From the NCBI RefSeq assembly GCF_013087515.1, contig NZ_JABFCN010000055.1, forward strand, positions 62,001 through 126,000: a stretch of 64,000 bases of DNA, given 5' to 3'. Shown one piece after another: positions 26,460-35,302 of this stretch. The DNA comes from Rhizobium sophorae (GTDB lineage Bacteria; Pseudomonadota; Alphaproteobacteria; Rhizobiales; Rhizobiaceae). Made by a program: the position numbers and the translations under genes. The first letter of the stretch is position 1; each line of letters opens with the position of its first letter. Under the pieces are notes generated by a model, which was not told where the DNA came from, did no database searches, and saw nothing but the letters and a program-made list of their open reading frames with translations.

Positions 26460-28537
26460 TGAAGCGGTGGCACAAGTTTGCGATCGGATCCGCCTCCGGC
26501 ATCGTTCTTGCCGGCGCGGCTCTCTTTGCGCTCGATGCCGCCGACAGGGCCTTTCCACCGCCGCTGGAGAGGGCTAATGCCGTCTCCGCCGAGGTGCTGG
26601 ATGCCGATGGGCAATTGCTGCGTGCCTTTGCGACGTCGGAAGGCCGCTGGCGGCTGAAGACAGCGGTCGCCGACGTCGACCCGCAATTCCTGCGCATGCT
26701 GATCGCCTATGAGGATCAGCGTTTTTACGATCACGGCGGCGTCGACCCCTGGGCGCTCGGGCGGGCCGCCATGCAATTGGTCAGCAATGGCCGCATCGTC
26801 TCCGGCGCCTCGACGCTGTCGATGCAGGTGGCGCGGCTGATCGAGCCGCGCGAAGGACGCTCGCTTTCGGCAAAGCTCTTGCAACTGGTGCGCGCCGCGC
26901 AGATCGAGCGGCGGCTGTCGAAGCAAGAGATTCTCGACCTTTATCTGACGCATGCGCCCTATGGCGGCAATCTCGAAGGCGTGCGCGCCGCAAGCCTTGC
27001 CTATTTCGGCAAGGAACCGCGGCGCCTGACGGTCGCCGAGGCGGCGCTGCTCGTCGCCCTGCCGCAATTGCCGGAACGGCGCCGGCCGGACCGCAATCTC
27101 AAGGTAGCCGAGGCCGCACGCAAGCGTGTGCTCGACCGCGTCGCGGTCGCCGAGGCCGTTGGCGACGGTGAAGCCGAACGGGCCGAGGATGTCGCGATCC
27201 CGGCCCGGCGCATGCAGTTGCCCGCACTTGCCGCCCATGTCGCCGAAGCGGCACTGCGCAAGGAGCCGACGGTTCTCAAGCATCAGACGACGTTGAAGAA
27301 ACAGGTGCAGCAGGGGCTGGAGGCGGTTGCGCGGGCAGCGGCAATGAAGCTCGGGCCGAAGCTTTCGCTCGCCATGGTGATGGCGGATGCGCAAACCGGT
27401 GCGATCGTCGGCGAGGTCGGCTCGGCCGATTATTTCGACGCCAGCCGCTCCGGCTGGATCGACATGACGCGCGTCAACCGCTCGCCGGGCTCGACCCTGA
27501 AGCCCTTCATCTACGGGCTCGCCTTCGAGCAAGGCCTTGTCTCCCAGGAGACGATCATCGAAGACCGGCCCGCCGATTTCTTCGGCTACCGGCCGCGCAA
27601 TTTCGACATGAGCTATCAGGGCGACGTCACCGTGCGCGAGGCGCTGCAGCTTTCACTGAACGTGCCGGCCGTCAAGCTGCTCGATGCCGTCGGGCCGTCG
27701 CGGTTGATGGTACGCTTCCGCCGCGCCGAGGTACGCCCGGTCCTGCCGCCGAATGAGACACCGGGGCTTGCGATCGGTCTTGGCGGCGTCGGCATCACTC
27801 TGAAGGATCTGGTGCAACTCTATACGGCGCTCGCCAATCGCGGCCAGCCGGTTCGTCTCGGCGACGGCGTCACCGGCACACCCGGCAAACTCGACGGCGA
27901 ACCGCTGCTGGAGCCGGTCGCGGTCTGGAACGTCGCCGATATTTTATCCGGCGTCATTCCGCCTGCCGGCGCGCCGCAGCGCGGCATCGCCTACAAGACC
28001 GGCACGAGTTACGGCTATCGCGACGCCTGGTCGGTCGGCTATGATGGGCGTTATGTGCTCGGCGTCTGGGTCGGACGGCCTGACAACAGCGCCGTGCCGG
28101 GGCTGACCGGTTATGGTACCGCCGCTCCCATCCTGTTTGAAGGTTTCGCCAAATCCGGCATCGCGACGACGCCGCTGCCCCGCCCGCCTGCAGGCGCCGT
28201 GCGCATCGCCCAGTCCGAGCTGCCGATCAGTCAGCGGCGTTTCGCATTCAATGCCAGCGGCCTGCTCGCCTCCGGCCGCGAGGCCGCGCCGCAGATCATC
28301 TATCCGCCAGAGGGCGCGCATGTCGATCTCGGCGTTGGGCAAGGCAAGCTGTCACCGCTGATGCTGAAGCTCCAGGGCGGCCGCGCGCCCTTCCGCTGGC
28401 TTGCCAACGGCAAGCCGCTGCCCGACCTCTCCCGCCGGCGCATCCAGCAATGGCTGCCCGATGGCGGCGGCTACTCCAAACTGACCGTCATCGACTCGGC
28501 CGGACGCGCCGCAAGCGTCGGCGTTTTCATCGACTAA
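26459..28537 (+). CDS. pbpC: Penicillin-binding protein 1C (glycosyltransferase/transpeptidase)
   Basis: This 692-residue class A PBP has a single N-terminal membrane helix (about 7-27). The GT51 glycosyltransferase domain (about 45-220) carries its catalytic E85 in AYEDQRFYDHGG. The transpeptidase domain has the active serine S345 in SPGSTLKPF (S345-T-L-K348), SLN in QLSLNVPAV, and KTGT in YKTGTSYG. A C-terminal BiPBP_C domain (about 600-690) follows. PbpC proteins pair with A2M and are thought to repair peptidoglycan at sites of envelope breach. Overlap of stop and start (TAATG) with the A2M gene supports coupled synthesis. Confidence 0.93.
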   Translation: MKRWHKFAIGSASGIVLAGAALFALDAADRAFPPPLERANAVSAEVLDADGQLLRAFATSEGRWRLKTAVADVDPQFLRMLIAYEDQRFYDHGGVDPWALGRAAMQLVSNGRIVSGASTLSMQVARLIEPREGRSLSAKLLQLVRAAQIERRLSKQEILDLYLTHAPYGGNLEGVRAASLAYFGKEPRRLTVAEAALLVALPQLPERRRPDRNLKVAEAARKRVLDRVAVAEAVGDGEAERAEDVAIPARRMQLPALAAHVAEAALRKEPTVLKHQTTLKKQVQQGLEAVARAAAMKLGPKLSLAMVMADAQTGAIVGEVGSADYFDASRSGWIDMTRVNRSPGSTLKPFIYGLAFEQGLVSQETIIEDRPADFFGYRPRNFDMSYQGDVTVREALQLSLNVPAVKLLDAVGPSRLMVRFRRAEVRPVLPPNETPGLAIGLGGVGITLKDLVQLYTALANRGQPVRLGDGVTGTPGKLDGEPLLEPVAVWNVADILSGVIPPAGAPQRGIAYKTGTSYGYRDAWSVGYDGRYVLGVWVGRPDNSAVPGLTGYGTAAPILFEGFAKSGIATTPLPRPPAGAVRIAQSELPISQRRFAFNASGLLASGREAAPQIIYPPEGAHVDLGVGQGKLSPLMLKLQGGRAPFRWLANGKPLPDLSRRRIQQWLPDGGGYSKLTVIDSAGRAASVGVFID

Positions 28538-28581
28538 AGCATCGTTCTTTGCGCGTCTGAGAAGACTCACCGCGCGGTAAA

Positions 28582-28607
28582 GGAACAAAAGCCGCGCTGC
28601 AACCGTT
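28582..28607 (+). promoter_or_regulatory. Candidate EcfG (general stress) promoter of treY
   Basis: GGAAC (28582-28586), 17 bases, then CGTT (28604-28607), 33 bases before the treY start codon. This is an excellent fit to the EcfG/RpoE2 promoter. Trehalose synthesis genes are known members of this regulon in several alphaproteobacteria, which raises confidence. Confidence 0.68.
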
Positions 28608-28640
28608 GGGGACAATCTCCTTCCAACGTCAGACGGCCCC

Positions 28641-31250
28641 ATGACACTTCCGACAGCGACCTACCGGATACAATTCCGCAACGGCATGACCTTCGATCGC
28701 GCCTGCGACCTCGTCCCCTACCTCAAGACGCTCGGCATCAGCCACCTCTACGCCTCGCCGATCTTCTGCGCTGTCAGTGGTTCGACCCACGGCTATGACG
28801 TGACAGACGTCAACGAAATCGACCCGGCGCTCGGCGGCCGAGCCGGATTCGAGCGCCTGACGGAAACCCTTGCCTCGGCAGGCATGGGGCTGATCCTCGA
28901 CATCGTCCCGAACCACATGGCAGCCTCGCCGGAAAACGGCTGGTGGCGCGACGTGCTGACATTTGGCCGGCAAAGCGCCTATTTCAGCCACTTCGACATT
29001 GACTGGAGCGAACCGCTGACCCTGCCGCAGCTCGGTCAGGACTTCGAGGGAGCACTGGCCGACGGCGAACTGCGCATTACGCTCGACGAAACGCACGGCA
29101 ATTTCGCCTTCGGTTATTTCGAGACGCTGTTGCCGCTGAACCCCACAAGTTACGGAGCGATCGCTGATCTGCTCGACGATCCGGTTGCCACCAGAATGGC
29201 GGAGGCTGCGGCCGTAACCTCCGGCGAGAACTTCAACCGCGCTATGCGCGATATCCTCTTTGAAGGCGGCGATCGGGCAGTCCTCCGGCAGAAGCTCGAT
29301 GACGTCTCGGCCGATCGCGATTTCATGAGAAGCCTGCATGAGGCGCAGCATTGGCGACTGACCCATTGGAAGGACGCGGCACGACATCTGAGCTATCGCC
29401 GCTTTTTCGAGGTGACCGGACTGGTCGGCATCCGCGTCGAAGATCCAGCCGTGTTCGAGGACATGCACCGGCTGGTGATCGAGCTGGTGCACCATGGCAA
29501 GGTCCAGGGCTTGCGCATCGACCATGTCGACGGGCTCGCCGAACCCACGGCCTATCTCGACAGGCTGCGGGAGGCGGCCGGACCGGACACCTATATCGTC
29601 GTGGAAAAGATCCTTGGCGCCGGTGAGGTCCTGCCGGAGAGCTGGCCGGTCGCCGGCACCACGGGATATGAATTCATCGCCGCACTCAGCGAGCTGTTCA
29701 TCGACGGCGGCGGTCTGCGTATATTGGACGATGCCTATCGCGGTATCGCCGGAGAGACCGGCAAACTCGAGGAGGGCCGGCGGACTGCCAAGCGGCTGAT
29801 GGTCGAACGCAATTTCGCCGGTGAGACCGACAGGCTGGTGTCGATCGCGGCCGGCATCTTTCCCGAGGTGAAAAGAGACGAGATCGCCACCGCGCTCACG
29901 GAATTGCTGATCGCCTTTCCGGTCTACCGCACCTATGGCGACGGCGGCCCGCTTTCCTGGCAGGATTCAGCGGTGCTTGCGGCCTCCGCCTCGCAAGCCA
30001 TGGCGCGGCTAGACGATCGGCGTGCATGCGACCATGTGCTGAAGCTTCTCGAAGGCAAGGTCGAAGGTGACACAGCCCACGATTTCCGTATCCGCTTCCA
30101 GCAATTGAGCGGACCGGTGATGGCGAAGGCGACGGAAGATACGCTATTTTACCGGTATAACAGGCTGCTTGCCGCAAACGAAGTCGGCGGCGAACCGGAC
30201 AAGGCGCCTGGCGGCCCGGAGGAATTCCACCGCCGCATGGCCGAGCGGGCGCGGCTGCAGCCGCATGGGCTTTCGGCAAGCGCCACCCACGACACCAAAC
30301 GCGGCGAGGATGCGCGCGCAAGGCTTTATGCATTGAGCGAGGGCGCGGATGTTTTCGCACAGGCGGTCGAGCGTTGGCGCGAGATGAACCGGCCGTGGCT
30401 GAAGGATCTGCCGGAGGGTGCCGCGCCGGAACCCAATGTCGAATGGATGCTCTATCAGGCGCTGGCCGGCATCTGGCCGGAGGATTTCGACAGAGGACAG
30501 ACGGAAGAACTCCGCGAACGCTTTACCGATTATGCGGTCAAGGCGGTGCGCGAGGCAAAACTGCGCAGCGGCTGGACGGAACAGGATGCCGCTTACGAGG
30601 AAGCGGTCACCAACTATGCTGCGGCGCTGGTTTCGCCTGACAATGACGTCTTCCTCGAGGATTTCGAAAGGGTGCTGCAGCCTTTCATCGCTGCGGGTTA
30701 CCTCAACAGCCTGTCGCAGACGCTGCTCAAGCTGACGGCCCCCGGCATTCCCGATATCTATCAGGGTGCGGAGGGCTTCGATTTCAGCCTCGTCGATCCC
30801 GACAACCGCCGGCCGGTCGATCATCTGCGGCTGACGGCCTGGCTTGATGAAGCCGGGCCGATCGCCAAGCTGCCGGCGGCAGCGCTGAAGCAGCGCCTCG
30901 TCTGGATCGGCCTGCAGCTGCGCCAGCGGCAGGCAGAGCTCTTTGCTGGAGGCGACTATCTGCCGCTGAAGGTGACGGGCAGCCGGCGCGACCATGTGCT
31001 TGCTTTTGCCCGCGTGCATAAGGGTGATTTCGCCATCATCGCGGCGCCGCGGCTGATGTTCGGCTGGCTCGATCCGGGCGTACTCTTTGCCGGTCCGGAA
31101 TTCTGGGAGGATACGGCGATCGCCGCCCCCTCCCCGCTTCACGGTCTGAAGGCGGATCTGGTGACCGGAAAGACGATCGAGCCCGGGGGCAGCATTTCGG
31201 TCGCCGCCCTGCTGGGGAGCCAGCCGGTCGGGCTGATTACCCCGATCTGA
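28641..31250 (+). CDS. treY: Malto-oligosyltrehalose synthase
   Basis: TreY converts the reducing-end alpha-1,4 bond of malto-oligosaccharides into the alpha,alpha-1,1 bond of a trehalosyl unit, which TreZ then releases. The 869-residue protein is a GH13-type enzyme. It begins with a canonical TYRIQFRNGMTFDRA segment and has the histidine-bearing DIVPNHMA motif. The nucleophile region is GLRIDHVDGL (D294) and the acid/base is E322 in IVVEKILG. Late family blocks PGIPDIYQG and LVDPDNRRPVD are present. No treZ or treX lies nearby, so the partner enzymes are encoded elsewhere. A stress-type promoter precedes it. Confidence 0.93.
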   Translation: MTLPTATYRIQFRNGMTFDRACDLVPYLKTLGISHLYASPIFCAVSGSTHGYDVTDVNEIDPALGGRAGFERLTETLASAGMGLILDIVPNHMAASPENGWWRDVLTFGRQSAYFSHFDIDWSEPLTLPQLGQDFEGALADGELRITLDETHGNFAFGYFETLLPLNPTSYGAIADLLDDPVATRMAEAAAVTSGENFNRAMRDILFEGGDRAVLRQKLDDVSADRDFMRSLHEAQHWRLTHWKDAARHLSYRRFFEVTGLVGIRVEDPAVFEDMHRLVIELVHHGKVQGLRIDHVDGLAEPTAYLDRLREAAGPDTYIVVEKILGAGEVLPESWPVAGTTGYEFIAALSELFIDGGGLRILDDAYRGIAGETGKLEEGRRTAKRLMVERNFAGETDRLVSIAAGIFPEVKRDEIATALTELLIAFPVYRTYGDGGPLSWQDSAVLAASASQAMARLDDRRACDHVLKLLEGKVEGDTAHDFRIRFQQLSGPVMAKATEDTLFYRYNRLLAANEVGGEPDKAPGGPEEFHRRMAERARLQPHGLSASATHDTKRGEDARARLYALSEGADVFAQAVERWREMNRPWLKDLPEGAAPEPNVEWMLYQALAGIWPEDFDRGQTEELRERFTDYAVKAVREAKLRSGWTEQDAAYEEAVTNYAAALVSPDNDVFLEDFERVLQPFIAAGYLNSLSQTLLKLTAPGIPDIYQGAEGFDFSLVDPDNRRPVDHLRLTAWLDEAGPIAKLPAAALKQRLVWIGLQLRQRQAELFAGGDYLPLKVTGSRRDHVLAFARVHKGDFAIIAAPRLMFGWLDPGVLFAGPEFWEDTAIAAPSPLHGLKADLVTGKTIEPGGSISVAALLGSQPVGLITPI

Positions 31251-31290
31251 GGATCAGCCGCCGTAAAAATCTCGCCCATGAAAATAGTTC

Positions 31291-31321
31291 TTGACCTTCC
31301 AGTCGCTGGAAGGTTGATAAG
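31291..31321 (+). promoter_or_regulatory. CueR/HmrR-type copper promoter and operator
   Basis: The -35 box TTGACC (31291-31296) and -10-like GATAAG (31316-31321) are separated by 19 bases, the long spacer typical of MerR-activated promoters. A perfect dyad fills the spacer: ACCTTCCAG (31294-31302), centre TCG, CTGGAAGGT (31306-31314). It lies 36 bases before the copper ATPase start codon. The matching CueR gene is in the same operon. Confidence 0.87.
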
Positions 31322-31356
31322 TATATCCAAGCGCCCTCCGAGCGCCGGAGATAGTC

Positions 31357-33882
31357 ATGGATATCAAGCACGAACACGATCACCATCACAGCCACGCCGA
31401 TGGCGACGATCATGGCCATTGCGGTCATGAACAGGAGCAGGCCGCAAGCGCCATGATCCGTGATCCTGTCTGCGGCATGACGGTCGATCCGCAATCCGGC
31501 AAGCCCTCGCTCGATCATGACGGTCGCACCCATCATTTCTGCTCCGAGGGCTGCCGGACGAAGTTTGCGGCTGCACCTGAGGATTATTTGACGGCGAAGG
31601 ACCCCGTCTGCGGCATGACCGTCGATCGCTCGACGGCGAAACACTTTCTGAAAGTCGACGGTGAGAAATTCTTTTTCTGCTCGGCGGCCTGCCAAGCGAA
31701 GTTCGAAGCCGACCCGTCAGCCTACCGCGACGGCAAGCGCCCGCCGGCGAAGCCGGCGCCGGCGGGCACGCTCTATACCTGCCCGATGCATCCCGAAGTC
31801 GTCAGTGATCGTCCCGGCGACTGCCCGAAATGCGGCATGGCGCTGGAGCCGATGGGCATTCCGCCTGCTGACGAAGGCCCGAACCCGGAACTCGTCGATT
31901 TCGTCAGGCGGCTCTGGGTCAGCGCCACCCTTGCCGTGCCGCTGCTGGCGCTCGGCATGGGGCCGATGCTCGGCCTGCCGCTTCGGGAAGTGATCGGCGA
32001 GCCGCAGGCGACCATCATCGAACTGCTGCTGGCAACACCTGTGGTGCTCTGGGCAGCCCTCCCCTTCTTCCGCCGCGCATGGGCGTCTGTCGTCAACCGC
32101 AGCCCGAATATGTGGACGCTGATCGGTCTCGGCGTCGGCACCGCCTATGTCTACAGCGTCGTCGCGACGCTTGCGCCCGGCATCTTCCCGATGAGCTTCC
32201 ATGGCCATGGCGCGGCCGTGCCCGTCTATTTCGAGGCGGCCGCCGTCATCGTCGCGCTCGTCTTCGTCGGCCAGGTGCTGGAATTGAAAGCACGCGAACG
32301 CACCGGCTCAGCGATCCGCGCTCTTCTCGACCTTGCGCCGAAGACGGCGCGGCGCATCGACGACGAGGGTAGCGAGAGTGACGTGCCGGTGGACGATATC
32401 CAGACTGGTGACCGGCTGCGCGTGCGCCCCGGCGAACGGGTGCCGGTGGACGGCTCCGTCCTCGAAGGCCAGTCGACCGTCGACGAGTCGATGATCACTG
32501 GTGAGCCCCTGCCTTTGGAGAAGTCGAAGGGCGACCCGCTGACCGGCGGCACGATCAACAAGAACGGCACCTTCGTCATGGCCGCCGAGAAGGTCGGCGC
32601 CGACATGGTGCTGTCGCGCATCGTCGACATGGTCGCCACGGCGCAACGCTCGCGCGCGCCGATCCAGGGCGCGGTCGACCGGGTGTCGGCCGTCTTCGTG
32701 CCGGCGGTGGTCGCCGCTGCCATCCTTGCCTTCCTCGTCTGGGCCGCGATCGGGCCGGAGCCGCGCATGGCGAATGGCCTGCTTGCCGCCGTCGCCGTTC
32801 TGATCATTGCCTGCCCCTGTGCACTCGGCCTCGCGACGCCGATGTCGATCATGATCGCGACCGGGCGCGGGGCGCAGGAGGGCGTGCTGATCAAGGACGC
32901 CGAAGCACTCGAGCGCTTTTCCAAGGTCGACACGCTGATCGTCGACAAGACTGGTACGCTGACCGAAGGAAAGCCGAAGCTTACCGATATCATCGCCTTC
33001 GGCGGTGTCGAGGAAAGCCGGTTGCTGTCGCTGGCGGCAAGCCTGGAGCGCGGCTCCGAACATCCGCTGGCCGAAGCGATCGTTTCCGGCGCCGAGGAGC
33101 GTGGCGTCCCGTTCGTGGAGGTCACCGGTTTCGAAGCAAAGACCGGCAAGGGCGTTCAGGGTCTTGCCGGCGATATGATGGTAGCCCTCGGCAACGCAGC
33201 GATGCTTACCGATCTCGGCATTGATCCAGCCGCACTTGCCGAGAAGACCGAGGCCCTGCGCGGCGACGGCAAGACGGTGATGTTCGTGGTGTTCGACGGC
33301 GCGCTTGCCGGTCTGGTCGCCGTTGCCGACAGGATCAAGCCGACGACAGCAGCCGCCATCAAGGCACTCCACGACAGCGGTCTGAAGATCATCATGGCGA
33401 CGGGCGACAACGAGCGCACGGCGCGTGCGGTGGCAAAAAGCCTCGGCATCGACGAGGTTCGCGCCGATGTGCTTCCGGAAGGCAAGAAGGCGCTGATCGA
33501 CGAGTTGCGTGCCAAGGGCGCCATCATCGCCATGGCCGGCGACGGCGTCAACGACGCGCCGGCGCTCGCTGCCGCCGATGTCGGCATTGCCATGGGTACC
33601 GGCGCCGACGTCGCGATGGAAAGCGCCGGCATCACATTGGTAAAGGGCGACCTGAACGGCATCGTCAGGGCGCGGCGGCTGGCGGAGGCAACGATGCGAA
33701 ACATCCGCCAGAATCTCGGCTTCGCCTTCGGCTATAATGCGCTCGGCGTGCCGGTCGCAGCCGGCATGCTCTATCCGATCTTCGGGCTGCTGCTTTCGCC
33801 GATGATCGCCGCGGCAGCGATGAGCCTCTCGTCCGTTTCGGTCATTTCCAATGCGCTGAGACTGCGCTTTGCAAAATTATAG
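31357..33882 (+). CDS. Copper-translocating P1B-type ATPase with YHS metal-binding domains
   Basis: This 841-residue Cu+ exporter starts with a histidine-rich tail (about residues 5-25) and two YHS domains (about 34-80 and 82-125, each opening DPVCGMTVD). A heavy-metal-binding segment YTCPMHPEV...CPKCGM (about 141-168) follows. The usual HMA (GMxCxxC) domains are missing. The transport motif CPC is at 486-488, the phosphorylated aspartate is D530 in DKTGTLT, and GDGVNDAPAL closes the ATP domain. It should pump Cu+ (possibly Ag+) out of the cytoplasm. The next gene, a CueR regulator, begins 10 bases later. Names such as copA or actP are used for relatives. Confidence 0.92.
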   Translation: MDIKHEHDHHHSHADGDDHGHCGHEQEQAASAMIRDPVCGMTVDPQSGKPSLDHDGRTHHFCSEGCRTKFAAAPEDYLTAKDPVCGMTVDRSTAKHFLKVDGEKFFFCSAACQAKFEADPSAYRDGKRPPAKPAPAGTLYTCPMHPEVVSDRPGDCPKCGMALEPMGIPPADEGPNPELVDFVRRLWVSATLAVPLLALGMGPMLGLPLREVIGEPQATIIELLLATPVVLWAALPFFRRAWASVVNRSPNMWTLIGLGVGTAYVYSVVATLAPGIFPMSFHGHGAAVPVYFEAAAVIVALVFVGQVLELKARERTGSAIRALLDLAPKTARRIDDEGSESDVPVDDIQTGDRLRVRPGERVPVDGSVLEGQSTVDESMITGEPLPLEKSKGDPLTGGTINKNGTFVMAAEKVGADMVLSRIVDMVATAQRSRAPIQGAVDRVSAVFVPAVVAAAILAFLVWAAIGPEPRMANGLLAAVAVLIIACPCALGLATPMSIMIATGRGAQEGVLIKDAEALERFSKVDTLIVDKTGTLTEGKPKLTDIIAFGGVEESRLLSLAASLERGSEHPLAEAIVSGAEERGVPFVEVTGFEAKTGKGVQGLAGDMMVALGNAAMLTDLGIDPAALAEKTEALRGDGKTVMFVVFDGALAGLVAVADRIKPTTAAAIKALHDSGLKIIMATGDNERTARAVAKSLGIDEVRADVLPEGKKALIDELRAKGAIIAMAGDGVNDAPALAAADVGIAMGTGADVAMESAGITLVKGDLNGIVRARRLAEATMRNIRQNLGFAFGYNALGVPVAAGMLYPIFGLLLSPMIAAAAMSLSSVSVISNALRLRFAKL

Positions 33883-33891
33883 GAGATGGCA

Positions 33892-34281
33892 ATGAATATC
33901 GGCGAAGCATCGGAACGGTCCGGCCTGCCTTCGAAGACCATCCGCTACTACGAGGATATCGGCCTCATCCGCCCCGACAGGGGCGGAAACGGCTATCGCG
34001 ACTATGCCACAACCGATGTCCACAAGCTGCGTTTCCTGCAGCGCTCGCGCGGCCTCGGCTTTTCCGTCGAGGAATGCCGGCAATTGCTGGCGCTCTATGA
34101 GGACAAGGACCGGGCGAGCGCCGACGTCAAGGATATTGCTCAGACAAAGCTTACCGAGATCGACCGCAAGATCCGCGAGCTGACGGAGTTGCGCCGGACG
34201 CTGGAGCATCTCGTGCATGCCTGCCACGGCAACGACAGGCCTGACTGTCCGATCCTCGAAGAGCTTTCGGACGGCGGCTGA
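33892..34281 (+). CDS. cueR: CueR/HmrR-type MerR-family copper regulator
   Basis: This 129-residue MerR protein has the winged helix at about 1-70 (IGEASERSGLPSKTIRYYEDIGL) and a dimer helix (about 75-108). The metal loop has C111 and C119 separated by seven residues, and S76, the monovalent-metal signature of CueR (E. coli S77, C112, C120). The start at 33892 is preferred because AGGAG (33881-33885) gives correct spacing; ATG 33886 is too close. Copper binding should distort and activate the 19-base-spacer promoter in front of the ATPase, giving an autoregulated operon. Confidence 0.9.
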   Translation: MNIGEASERSGLPSKTIRYYEDIGLIRPDRGGNGYRDYATTDVHKLRFLQRSRGLGFSVEECRQLLALYEDKDRASADVKDIAQTKLTEIDRKIRELTELRRTLEHLVHACHGNDRPDCPILEELSDGG

Positions 34282-34300
34282 CCATTTCAGGCAACCTGCA

Positions 34301-34609
34301 TCAGGAAAGCTGTGGCAGGTTCTGGTTGGCTGCCTGCGAGGGTTGAGTCCGCTCGTCGGGCTCCTCGTCTTCGCCGTCATCCAGCACGCCGTCATCCAAC
34401 CGATGCTTGATCGCCAGCGCATAGATCACGTCGAGAATATTGCGGTCTCTGAGATGACGATCCATCAGCGCCAGAAGCGAGGCCCGGACGATCTTCTTGC
34501 TGGTGGCCTTCGGACAACGCGCCTTGACGAAATCATAGAGCGCATCATCCGTCAGCCCTTCCATGGCGCCGTCCACGAGAGCTTCGTAGACCCGCTTCTT
34601 TTCCTTCAT
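34301..34609 (-). CDS. Conserved hypothetical small acidic-tailed protein
   Basis: This 102-residue protein begins MKEKKRVYEALVDGAM and ends in an acidic, then Q/N-rich tail. The first 75 residues look like a compact helical domain (DDALYDFVKARCPKATSKKIVRASLLALMDRHLRDRN has the pattern of a winged-helix or helical bundle). No family is recognised. The start at 34609 has GGGGAAAA upstream; a start at 34642 would add a non-conserved leader. It converges on cueR and is divergent from the ECF sigma gene, so it may share the intergenic promoter region. Confidence 0.6.
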   Translation of the reverse strand: MKEKKRVYEALVDGAMEGLTDDALYDFVKARCPKATSKKIVRASLLALMDRHLRDRNILDVIYALAIKHRLDDGVLDDGEDEEPDERTQPSQAANQNLPQLS

Positions 34610-34726
34610 TCTTGATTTTCCCCTGCAAATCAACGGCGTCATGATCTGTCATGTAACTGTCATAAACAATCGACGATTTGAGGCGTCCGTCCGCTTGAGA
34701 AGACTAACGATTTTTTTACGTCTGCT

Positions 34727-34755
34727 GGGAATAAAACCCGCAGCTCTTGCGTATA
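34727..34755 (+). promoter_or_regulatory. Candidate ECF-type autoregulated promoter
   Basis: GGGAATAA (34727-34734) and CGTATA (34750-34755) are 15 bases apart, and the second box ends 7 bases before the ECF sigma start codon. The GGAAT/CGTAT style is usual for ECF promoters, and ECF genes commonly transcribe themselves. If the start site lies about 7 bases after the -10, the mRNA would be nearly leaderless. The match is by eye only. Confidence 0.45.
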
Positions 34756-34762
34756 CTCAATC

Positions 34763-35302
34763 ATGGAACGCAAAGAACGCCCCTTCGACGTCATCGGACA
34801 GCTTGCAGCGCTGAGGCGCTATGCTCGCTCGCTGGTGCGCAATTCGGACGAGGCGGAGGATCTGGTGCACGATGCGCTGGTGCGCGCCTTCGAGAAGCGA
34901 AAGAGCTTCCGCAGCGGCGGCAACCTGCGCACCTGGCTGCTCTCCATCCTCCACAATGCCCATATCGATCGTCTTCGCCGGAACCGGTCGCTGACGCGCC
35001 GCCACGATGAGGCGGCTGTCGAAGCCGATCAGTCGCTGCCGGCCGGCCAGGAACATGCCGTGCGCCTGCAGCAGGTGCGCGATGCCTTCTTCGACCTGCC
35101 GGAGGAACAGCGCGAGGCGCTGCATCTCGTTGCGATCGAAGACCTTTCCTACCAGGAAGCCGCCCAGGCGCTCGGCATTCCGGTGGGAACGTTGATGTCG
35201 CGCATCTCCCGCGCCCGCGCTCAACTGCGCGAATTCGAGGAGAAGACCCCGCGAGTTTCGCATCTGAGAATCATCGGAGGGAACGGCAATGAAAGCAATT
35301 GA
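34763..35302 (+). CDS. ECF-family RNA polymerase sigma factor
   Basis: This is a 179-residue group IV sigma factor. Region 2 (about 12-75) contains LRRYARSLVRNSDEAEDLVHDAL, then LRTWLLSILHNAHIDRLRR. Region 4 (about 100-160) contains FFDLPEEQREALHLVAIEDLSYQEAAQALGIPVGTLMSRISRAR. Regions 1.1 and 3 are absent, as expected for ECF factors. It overlaps by 14 bases with the next gene, a membrane anti-sigma factor, which fixes the pair as one regulatory unit. The signal is unknown. The following BAX-inhibitor-like membrane gene may belong to the same transcript. Confidence 0.92.
   Translation: MERKERPFDVIGQLAALRRYARSLVRNSDEAEDLVHDALVRAFEKRKSFRSGGNLRTWLLSILHNAHIDRLRRNRSLTRRHDEAAVEADQSLPAGQEHAVRLQQVRDAFFDLPEEQREALHLVAIEDLSYQEAAQALGIPVGTLMSRISRARAQLREFEEKTPRVSHLRIIGGNGNESN

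Noticed and set aside
24576..26558. Long minus-strand open frame opposite the alpha-2-macroglobulin gene
   Set aside because: It mirrors a GC-rich coding region, shows no domain motifs, and the plus-strand protein has full family features including the thioester.
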